Source: Setophaga petechia
Lineage: Eukaryota; Chordata; Aves; Passeriformes; Parulidae
Direction: 5' to 3'
Assembly: GCA_024362935.1 (NCBI GenBank)
Contig: JANCRA010000014.1
Coordinates: 558,001 to 622,000, forward strand
Length of the DNA stretch: 64,000 nt
Each line of letters starts with the position of its first letter. Position 1 is the first letter of the stretch. The notes under the pieces are model-generated. The model worked only from the letters and a program-made list of their open reading frames with translations, was not told the DNA's origin and ran no database searches. Below are positions 55,561 to 64,000 of the stretch, in pieces. The position numbers were made by a program, and so were the translations under genes.

Positions 55561-57569
55561 AATTTTCTCCAAACACACCGACTTGGTTGCTTTGTCACCA
55601 CAGTACAAAGGAGGTATTTCTCACCACACCCCAAGAAGGTGTCTCTGCTTTCGTTTCTCAGCGGTGCAAGTGGCAGAATACGGGCCGCCCCTCCAAAACA
55701 GTGAAACAGCGATTTCTTTAATGCAAGACCTGACAGTTCGATGTATTCAGGTGCAAAGGGTCCCTGAGCTGTCCTGTGATGGAGCCAGAGCTGCCCAGCC
55801 CTGCAGGACACCCACACCCCACACGCAAACCCCTGGGCACCACAAACCAGTGTCAGGGCCATCAGAGAGGGAGCCCTGAGCACACCCCAGTAATTCCCTT
55901 AGCCCTGCAAGGCGTCTCCCCAGGACACACAGTGAAACAGCAGCTCTGGGCTGCCAGGTGGGAAACCGCCGGGGGTTTTCCCTGCTCACACCCAGCCCCC
56001 TTGTCTGATCTGAAATGCAGCTCCACCATTTCACTGCCAAAGAAAACTGCAGAAAAACAAAAAGAAAAGCACAGGTTAAGTTGCCTTTAATCTCTAATTC
56101 CTGTACAAGAAGGGATTGCACGTGGTAAAGGATAAAGGCAGATCCGAAGTCAGCGGGTTATGCAGACTGCGCCAGACCTTCGCTTTCAGAGAGACACAGC
56201 CTGGGGAATTACACAAATGGCCTTCCATTGCCCTCTTCGGTTCTTTTTATGGCAAAATGCTTTGCTTTTATCAATTCCTCCCCCTCTCCAAGTCCCAGAG
56301 GCTCCGGCCAAACAAAAGGCAGATGCGCAAAGTGCACCCTTCTCCCCTGAATGGAGCGGGAGCCACGCTCCGCAGGGAAGCCACGGCCGGGTGGAAAATG
56401 CTCTCGAAAAGTAAAAGCCAGGAAGAGCGGCCGATCTTTCTGCCTGGGTGAAGGAATTTGGCCTCGGCCAAAAAAAAAGGAAGGGGGGAGAAAGGGGGGA
56501 GCTGCTCTTTTCAAGCCCCCGTAGGCGCCGCAGCGCTGAACTGTGTCAGGCTGGAACCGACAGAGGAGGAACACGAGTCTATTGTCGGAACTACCATCAC
56601 AAATAGAGGCAGAGAGAAAATGATCCTGAGCAAGAATCTTGCAGGGAGAGGACCCTGAACAAGCAATGGCTTCAGCCATGGAAACCTGAGGTTCTCAGGG
56701 TTCAGAGCAGGACCCTGAAGGCCAGGGAGCACCCACGGTCCCAACAATGACACACAGCCACCCCCAGAGACCTCAGCCCGGAGACCCCAGGGCAGGGTGA
56801 CAAGCACCAGACCAGTTTCAGGTGAAGTTCTTTTACAATCAAACAAAATCTAGCTGCTGTAAATGAAATTAAGATTGATTTCAGGACTGCCCACTTTAGA
56901 CTGCTGATGCTCTTACTCATGTGATTTTTGATGGCAGACAATGAAGAATCCGTAATAGGCAGAGAAAGACATACAAACTGATGAGGAATCAACCAACATT
57001 TCCCTGCCACCTTTCAATCTTAATATGTCACTGACTCACTCACAAAGACCTGAATAAAGATTAAATCTGTAATAATTTACTCAAAATCAGATGCTTGCAC
57101 AGTAGGACTGAAGTACTACCTACATGCTGATTCAGCTTGAAACAACTAAACCTTCAGCACTGGCTCTTGGTAACAACTGATGAGTTGTGTTTGCTGCCAG
57201 GAGGAATGTTTAGCCACTGGATTAAATCTGTACACAAACCCTGAAGCCTCACTGGTACAAGTTCATATTCAACACATCAATCTATTGGGTAGACTCAGTC
57301 TAAATGGGAAATCTCCTCCACTGCCATTATTGTTGCGTTGGATCAATCATCACTCCTCGGAAGCACCAGAAGTGCTGCTTGCAACCCTCAACAACAGCCC
57401 TGGCTGCCACTCCAAGGATCTGTCTCCTGCCTGAAGCAGTTGGCATGCCTCAGCTGAAGGAATTTGCAAAACTCCAGGATATGTACATTTTAAGTTTTGG
57501 CTTCTGCATTTCACAAACATAACCCATGGTCTCAGGTCAGCACATAACCTCCACATCAACATCTGTTTG
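55561..57569. other. Single-copy stretch, no gene recognised
   Basis: Mixed composition. A purine-rich run lies at 56469-56504 (aaaaaaaaggaaggggggag then aaaggggggag). 56140-56420 retains some CpGs. Short frames on both strands overlap and are regarded as chance. Confidence 0.5.
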
Positions 57570-57692
57570 AATGGACCAAGGCCAGAGTATAACTCACAGA
57601 GGTGTCTGGTGCAAGGTGTCCTATGGCTGAGGGGTGGAATTAGGTGAGCTTCAAGGTGCCTTTCAACACAAACCTCTCTGGGATTCTGTCAT
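57570..57692 (+). mobile_element. CR1 LINE, 3' end, sense, decayed
   Basis: gaccaaggccagagtataac, ggggtggaattaggtgagc and gtgcctttcaacacaaacc correspond to ccaaggccaggctggat, gggtggaactagatgatc and gtcccttccaacccaaacc of CR1. The tail tctgggattctgtcat keeps one octamer. Confidence 0.9.
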
Positions 57693-57952
57693 TGCTCATC
57701 TGAGCGCAGCCTTTTGCACAGCTCCACCATCCTCCCTCATTGCCCATCTGCCTGTGAGCATCATCCCAACACACTCTCTGCACAGCAAAGCCTTGAGAGC
57801 CCGCCAGCATGCCTTCCCCTACTAACTGTGCTGAAGAAACAGCAATGAAAACATTTTTCAATACAAAAAAGTATCTGTGGTACCAGTGCAAGATGGAATG
57901 GGGCATGGAGCCGATCCCACCCAGCATGCAGTGCCAGAGTCTGGATGGCACT

Positions 57953-57997
57953 GGGAAACATCCCTGTGGGGAACATCCCTGTGGGAAACATCCTTCT
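57953..57997. repeat. 15-bp tandem repeat, 3 copies
   Basis: gggaaacatccctgt, ggggaacatccctgt and gggaaacatccttct follow one another directly. Confidence 0.92.
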
Positions 57998-58029
57998 GGC
58001 ACACCATGACCTGCTCCTGAACTCAGCTT

Positions 58030-58270
58030 TGTAGAGAAAATCCATATTTTTGTATGCTTTATCTTAAAAGAGATTCTAAACTGCCACTTGTATTTACAAA
58101 CACGAGATATTGAAAGTTTGCAGATGTGTGTACGATTAATAAAACATCAGGTGCTGCCTCTCGCTTTAAACGTTGGCGTGTCTGGAAGCTGGAGAGCAGC
58201 TCATTTAAACAATGTATGTATTCTGGATAACATTTCCCTGCAAATGTTCCCTCTTTCACTGTGATACCCT
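58030..58270. promoter_or_regulatory. Candidate conserved regulatory block
   Basis: Repeat-free AT-rich sequence with gtgtgtacgattaataaaac near 58125, cgctttaaacgttggcgtg near 58162 and a SOX-type AACAATG at 58208-58214. CpGs survive in AT-rich context. Inference from motifs only. Confidence 0.3.
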
Positions 58271-60409
58271 TTAAAAAGTGTAAAACATTCCATGCTAATA
58301 AGAATCAACAGGGGAAAAAAAAATTCTTAGCACAAGTGCTTAAATAAATTATCATCTTTGTAACTCTGCCATAAATCCCCTGGTTGGGATATGATGATTT
58401 AGCACTTGCTGCTCTGGCATAAATCCAAATCCTTGGGTTTCTTATTGGATAAAATACTGCCGTTTCACCTTTCTGACCTCCCTTCAGCTCAGGCTGAGGT
58501 GACACGAGTCTCCCGGTGTCCCCGCAGTCCTTGGTGGAGCGTGGCAGACAGGACATCAGGGCCTTTCTTGCCGGGCTGCAGTCAGGGGCTGCCCAGGCAG
58601 GGGGGCAGATGCCTCCTGCCAGCCCCAGCCCCCCATAGGAAACACCTGCCTTCATTTTCTTTCCTGGGCAGAAAGACTTTGGCTCCCAGAACAGGCACAG
58701 AAAATATATCAAAAAAAACCCCGGAATACAGAAGGGGAAACCCCCAAATCCAAAATGAAGAAAATCTGAATTCCCCCCCAAAAAACAGCCACCAAATGCC
58801 TGAGCAGAAGGGGTCACATAAGAGCTAAGGCTGATGTTTTCCTGTGGGCAAGAAGCGTTTGCTGCTGGCTTCAGACATAACGGTGCTCCCAGCCGTGGGG
58901 AGCATCACACAGGTTACTCTTATCCAAAGTGCAATTATTTGCTTTATTCAGTCTGGGTTATCACCACAAGGAAGAGGAGAAGCAGAGAGAGCAGCTCTGA
59001 GCCCAGGTCTCCCATGCCTCAGCAGAGGAACAGGAGCAGCGTGGCCTCCTTGGTGACACCTCTGAGGTGGAAAAAGCCCCTCCAGCCCTGGGCACTGGTT
59101 TTTTCGTTGGAGTCTGCTGCGGCCATTGGGCACAGACTGCACTGATCAGATGGTGCTGCCCTGCAGGAGTTTCCCAAGCTGCTTTACAGGACACAGCTCC
59201 AGGTACATGAACACCTTGGCCACCCCACTCACTGCTTTTCCCTCCCTACTTGGACATCACCTGCCTTTTCAAAAGGTGATCCCAAGGCCATTTAATGAAG
59301 TCAAGTCCTCAGCTAAACAATTTCTATTAGAACATTTAAGGGGTGCATCCTGTAAGCACATGTGTTTATCTGGTTTTTCAAGTTTCCAGGGACTCAGGAA
59401 AATCTCAAATTAGAGGTTAGGTTGACTTCTCTCCCAGCTAAAATTACAAGTCTCAATGACTTTACAAATGGCACAACTAACTCCAGACCCTTTCACCAGG
59501 CAGCATCCAGGTTTTACTTCCCAACAAAACTGGGAACATCAAATTAAGGAAACCTGCTCCATTGCTCCTGGGCATAATGTTAGGTGCCAAACAAACATGC
59601 TAGAAGCTTGTGGGTACATAACATGCAAAAGAAACAACTGTTGAGGAATACATATTCTGAAGAAAACATGTTTATTAATCAAGAGAGAAATTAGCACAGC
59701 ACCTTCCAGCTCAGCACCACAATCCTGAGCAGACAAACTCCTCAACTGTGACACGCAAGGCCATTGGAGCAGCACAAAGGCTCTAATGCAACTGCCAGAG
59801 ATCCTTGTGTCACCACCATCCAGTCAATCACAACTCCACCCACAATAACAGGTCCTTGTTCAGCTCTCCCTACCTCAGATATCCTTAATTCTGCCTGAAC
59901 ATTTACCTACAGCTGAGCACAGTGTCCAAAAACCTACAACCACACACATGGCAGAGGTCACTGTGACCACACAGAAGTTTTGGGTTTGCTAGCCCTTGGT
60001 CCCCCTGTCATTTCTGCATGGTGCCCTGCAGAGACACTGATCTTGCTGGTGGGAATATGGGAGCCCTGCTCTCCCCTGTCTTGGCTCTGCTGATGTGACC
60101 CAAGGGTGCAGATAACCCAGACTGACAGCAGCAAGAGTCAACCCCAGGGCTGCGCTTCCTGCAAAGGCAGTTGTTCATTAGAACACAAAACCAGGTAAAC
60201 TGTCAGTGGGAAAGGCTGGTCAGGCTACAGCAGGTGAAGGACCCCCATGTGTGGTGGTGCAGAGCTGGGCAGGGCGCCAGGGGACATGGCCAGCGCTCCA
60301 TCCATCCCCCAGGGACAGGCTTCATGTCCCACTGCCTCTGCCAGCACTGCCCTGGGGTCGGAGGCTCGCACGCCGGCCTGAACTCCCCGTCTGTCTCTCT
60401 GCTGTCTCC

Positions 60410-60500
60410 CTGCCATATTAATTACCATCTCCCCTGCCAGGGCCAGAAAACAACCTTCACTGCATTAGTGCTAATTAAGAAGAGTGACTTTCCTATCCTG
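60410..60500. promoter_or_regulatory. Short homeodomain-rich candidate element
   Basis: Two cores, TTAATTA at 60418-60424 and TAATTAA at 60472-60478, lie about 50 bp apart in ccatattaattaccatc and gtgctaattaagaag. No repeat is present. Confidence 0.28.
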
Positions 60501-61894
60501 GCTGCTTAAATCACCCTCCTCTCCTCATCCAGAGCAGAAAGCAGTGCTGACAGTCGTGCTAAAAACAGAAGGCAACACCTCAATCACACTTTGAGCTGGC
60601 AAGTGGGGCCAACCAGCTCTGTCCTTCTGTGGGGACAGTGAGGCTGCACGGGGCAGGAGGGGAGAGAGAGAGAAATGACACGTGCCCTGGGACTGGGAGA
60701 TCTGTCCCTCAGGGAGAGGTGGGGACAGCGTCGTGCTTTGGACACATCTCCTGCCTGAAAGCAGAACAGCCAGAAGGAGCATACAGCCCTGTTGGCAGGG
60801 TGGCAGTGTGCCTCTCCACCAGAACACAGATCCTGAGCAGCCTGGGAGGACAGCTCTATGGAGCCACCATATTGGCAACGTACCAATTCTGAGTCTCTCG
60901 GTATGGGATCCTTATTGCAGCTGCACTCAGAAATTGCCTGTCTCCTGGAGTTACCCTCCCCTAGAGCTGCTGGCTGCACAGACAGCCCGGGGTGTCCTGC
61001 AGGTGTCCCATCACACTGACTCCAGCAGCAGCACGGCCGTGGCTCCAGTGGATCCGGAGAGCAGACTGTGACACCCACCATGGCACCCACTTCACAGTGA
61101 ACCACAGTTTCTGCAAGACATGAGATGTCCCTACTTCAAGTACTTGTTGTATGTGACTGGAAAAGCCTGAAGCCACCAGGAGCTGCAGCAGTGTCTGAGC
61201 CTTTGGCCTTTGGTTTACAGTCCTCTGGGAATAGCAAACGTGTGCTGAGTGTGTGCTGGTATTTTAGTTTTTGTTGCTGACCAACTTTCAGAATCAATAG
61301 AAGGCAAAAGTCCTGCTCCATACGGGAGGCAGGTTCAGAGACCTTAAACGGTGGGAAGCCCCCAGGGCCCAGAGCCAGTGCCCAGTACTGGATGAGGTGG
61401 ATTTCTCCTAAATCATATTAAGTCATCCACAGAAACATTAAAGAGTTTCCTGACATTACAATTCTGTGCAAGCAGTTAAGAGCTGTTGCCATAGGAACAC
61501 TAACAAATACAGGGATGGTAGAATTGTGAATAAAAGGGATGGGGTGAAGGAAGAAAATGGCCTATGCAAGGACAAAGTTTGGACTCTGTGCTGCTCATCT
61601 GAGTGCTGGGAGCTGCAGAGAACTGGGCAGGCGCAGTGTGGGGAGTGGGCTGGGGGCCTCTCACAGCCCTGCACCACCACTGCCCCGGGCAGGGGGTCTG
61701 CAGAGCAGCCCCAGGCCCCATCCCACCGTCCCCACCCTCTGCTGCAGGCTCTGCTCCCTCTGGGGACAAGCAGGCGGTGGCTCAGCCCTGCCAGCGCTGG
61801 CCCTTCTTCCCCTCCTTCCCCCCGCTTTACAAAAATAGAAAGAACACATGTTCCCATTAGTCACTTGCTAGAGGGAAGCTGAGGGGTATGTGCT

Positions 61895-62000
61895 GACAGC
61901 CACAAAGCTGAGCTCTAATTTGAATACTATTTGCATATTCCAGGTAGACAAAGCGCAGCCATATTAAAACCGCGCGTGAGGACGCACAAAGTGAAGCAGC
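61895..62000 (-). promoter_or_regulatory. Candidate element with POU octamer
   Basis: ATTTGCAT at 61929-61936 is a perfect octamer (ATGCAAAT on the - strand), followed by gccatattaaaaccgcgcgt near 61959, which holds clustered CpGs in otherwise AT-rich sequence. Confidence 0.28.
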
Positions 62001-62199
62001 AGCGATGACATTTCCCAGAGACCCAGCCTTTTCCCAGCATGTTCCTGCCACAGGTGCCAGGGCCCCTCTCGACTACTAAGGCCCGGCCTGGCTGGTCTCA
62101 GGGAGGCTCTTAATTAAACCCTGCTTGCCAAGAATGCTTTGTATTTGCAGGAGTGAGGACACAGCCGCCCTCGTGGGAACACAACACAGAGGGCTTTTC

Positions 62200-62450
62200 C
62201 CTTTGGATAATGCCATTTGCCAGCCCCAACAAGCAGAAGCCATCCCAAGGCAATCTGAACACAATAAGTGTCTTTCACTGCTGTTGACTAAGCTGAAATT
62301 CGTTATTTTCAGGCGTTCAGCGAGGACTAATGAGTGTCTGAGGCTCATCGCGCCGTCCCTCCTCACTGACATCCTCTTGATCTCTAAAAGCTCGGTGATC
62401 TTTGGCTCGAGCATAACCCCGGGGAGTTCAGAGGTTAACTTTTGGGGATG
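62200..62450. promoter_or_regulatory. Candidate conserved regulatory block
   Basis: Complex repeat-free sequence with many surviving CpGs outside a CpG island: gctgaaattcgttattttc near 62291, ggcgttcagcgaggactaat near 62312, ctcatcgcgccgtccc near 62343 and aaagctcggtgatctttgg near 62387. Frames here on both strands have interruptions typical of non-coding DNA, although a short exon is not excluded. Conservation is inferred from texture. Confidence 0.35.
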
Positions 62451-62916
62451 CAACCAGTGTCTGAGCCAGGCAGGATGGAGCTGCACCAAGGTCATGGCAA
62501 AGCACTGCTGGAAGAGAAGAAACCTCGACTCCTACAGGTGTCTGTTATTGATCTGCCCACCGGCTCCCAGATGTCACACCTAGAGCAGGATGTCTCCCCA
62601 GTGCCTCACAAAGCCTCTGCCAGCCCCAGCAAGGCCAAAGGTCAATAGATGCCAACTCTCTTTATTCAGGGAAATACTGTGGATTATTAATCAGCATTCT
62701 GGTGACCTGTTGGTCCACCATGAATCTGCAACACAACGTACCAAAAAACGATCCTGTCATCAACACTGGGGCACAAATAATGCAGAGGGACACTCACCTG
62801 ACTGGAAAACCTCCTGACCTGGCAATATCCACTTGGAATTACCTTTCAACTGAAAATGTCTTTAGCAGAATCTATTAAAAGCCATGTCTCTGCAAGCCAC
62901 AATGGCTTTGGCTCTA

Positions 62917-62944
62917 CTTATTATTATTATTACTATTATTATGA
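62917..62944. repeat. (ATT)n microsatellite, interrupted
   Basis: attattattattactattattatg: about nine ATT triplets with one ACT interruption. Confidence 0.88.
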
Positions 62945-63479
62945 TTAAGCAGTTTTCCAACTATGACAAAGCCAGAGAAGAATGTAACCACCAACGTACA
63001 AAAACCCAGGGGCAGGTAAGAAACAGAACAGTTGGGAAGATCCTTCAAGAATTCAGACAGGTATATCTTTGTCACTCTGTAACAGCCCTCGGTGCTCTGA
63101 GATAAAGCTGTGAACTTCTGGTGTGGAATCAGCCAGAAATCAACTCATCTCTGAGGAACAGGAAAGGGGTATTTGCACTGGAAAAGCAGATGATTAATTG
63201 CAGTCAAGGTAAGGGGAATGGGCCAGATGGACATGGGACCTGGCAGGGCTGGAGCCTTCTCCTGTTCTCCCAGTAAGAAGGAGCTTGCTCCCTCTGTGGC
63301 TTTGTCCTACACCCATCATAGAAGACACTATTTGACATTTTTCCCTTGCTAAGGATTTTTTCCTGCATGGGTTTCACTGAACACCAGCCTTCCCCTCCTG
63401 CCCAGTGACTGACTGGGAGCTCTGAGCAGAGCCAGTGCCGAGGTTTGGGCAGGCAGAGTTCCCAGTGTACTGATTACAA

Positions 63480-63900
63480 CATATATAAAATAATACTTTG
63501 TACAAGTTCAGAGGGAATAATTAAACATTGCTCTCAGCTCTTGGCAGTGACTTTTACAACACTGGGTAATGAGTTATCACATTTTGACCTTTATGTCTAA
63601 CTCACCTTGGCAACTTGCTGAAAAAACTTTGACCACTATATAATCAAAACCAAGAGAAAAAGGAAAAGGCAGCCACAGGCGCTGCTCCAGCAGGTGAAGA
63701 TCACAAACACCAGGTATCCATCCAGGAAACCACTGAACTACTTCCTAGTGTTGGATTTAATAGCAAATTACCAAAGAGACACTCCACATTACTACAATCT
63801 GCACATCAAACCAGGCAGAAAGCAACCCGCAATTATACAATTAGATTGATACACAAGCTTCCCGCTCGTGTTTATTCCTGCTGCCAATCACGCTGCTTAC
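63480..63900. promoter_or_regulatory. AT-rich candidate regulatory block at the window edge
   Basis: acatatataaaataatac near 63479, gggaataattaaacattg near 63514, gggtaatgagttatcac near 63564 and tacaattagattgatac near 63836 give several homeodomain words in repeat-free sequence, with CpGs kept at cttcccgctcgtg near 63859. It may extend past the window. Confidence 0.27.
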
Positions 63901-64000
63901 TGGAAAACAAGGGCTTGGAGCTTCCAGCCTGCCTCACTTCCCCTCTGTGCTTGTGCCTTTTGAGGGCCTTAACCCATCACAGCCCGTTCTTTCAACACCC

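Larger units (their letters stand above)
57693..64000. other. AT-rich single-copy stretch to the end of the window, no gene recognised
   Basis: No transposon is recognised after 57692. Short repeats at 57953-57997 and 62917-62944 and candidate blocks at 58030-58270, 60410-60500, 61895-62000, 62200-62450 and 63480-63900 are listed separately. Frames of up to about 173 codons (58305-58817 and 60584-61105, both -) resemble no family. Confidence 0.5.

Noticed and set aside
1..64000. tRNA, rRNA, known microRNA, mitochondrial insertions or endogenous retrovirus LTRs
   Set aside because: I looked for tRNA B-box words, well-known microRNA seeds in hairpins and paired LTR-like ends and recognised none. 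A covariance-model and RepeatMasker run would be decisive.

Overview
This window looks like non-coding DNA from a bird nuclear genome. The main evidence is a scatter of 3'-end fragments of CR1 retrotransposons, the LINE family that dominates avian repeats. Their diagnostic 3' signature (cccttccaacccaaacca followed by an attctgtg-type end) recurs on both strands, and no mammal-type SINE or L1 copy was recognised. Frequent GC-rich minisatellites and short CpG-rich patches also fit a bird. The species cannot be named from the sequence. I recognise no protein-coding gene, tRNA, rRNA or known microRNA. Open frames of 60-300 codons occur throughout, but they are low-complexity, lie in GC-rich or tandem-repeat DNA, or show no family resemblance. 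A short internal exon could escape this kind of reading, so 'no gene recognised' is not 'no gene present'.

Layout. Positions 1-8065 are mostly AT-rich single-copy DNA with one CR1 end (6187-6290). A 22-copy 20-bp minisatellite occupies 8066-8498. From about 9.5 to 12.2 kb there are GC-rich and regulatory-looking stretches, including the strongest CpG-island candidate (11340-11530) with a CCAAT box and GC boxes. Between 18.6 and 31.7 kb five more minisatellites occur (18682-18903, 19627-19880, 28524-28905, 29955-30164, 31065-31693), interspersed with several CR1 ends. A second CpG-rich, CCAAT-containing patch lies at about 25020-25290. From 32 kb to the end, AT-rich single-copy DNA predominates, with a few CR1 ends, two older CR1/L3-like relics (43655-44075 and 55300-55560), and many blocks that read like conserved regulatory elements (homeodomain-type TAATTA cores, POU octamers, few repeats).

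Interpretation. The window fits a gene desert, or a very long intron or flank of a developmental regulator, with candidate enhancers separated by CR1 insertions and fast-evolving minisatellites. That is inference: conservation needs a multi-species alignment and promoter activity needs RNA or chromatin data. The most unusual things visible directly are the cluster of six independent minisatellites in 24 kb with internal variant patterns, a 14-bp perfect hairpin at 15712-15748, long perfect palindromes, a G14 tract next to A-runs, and one or two orphan CpG-island candidates.
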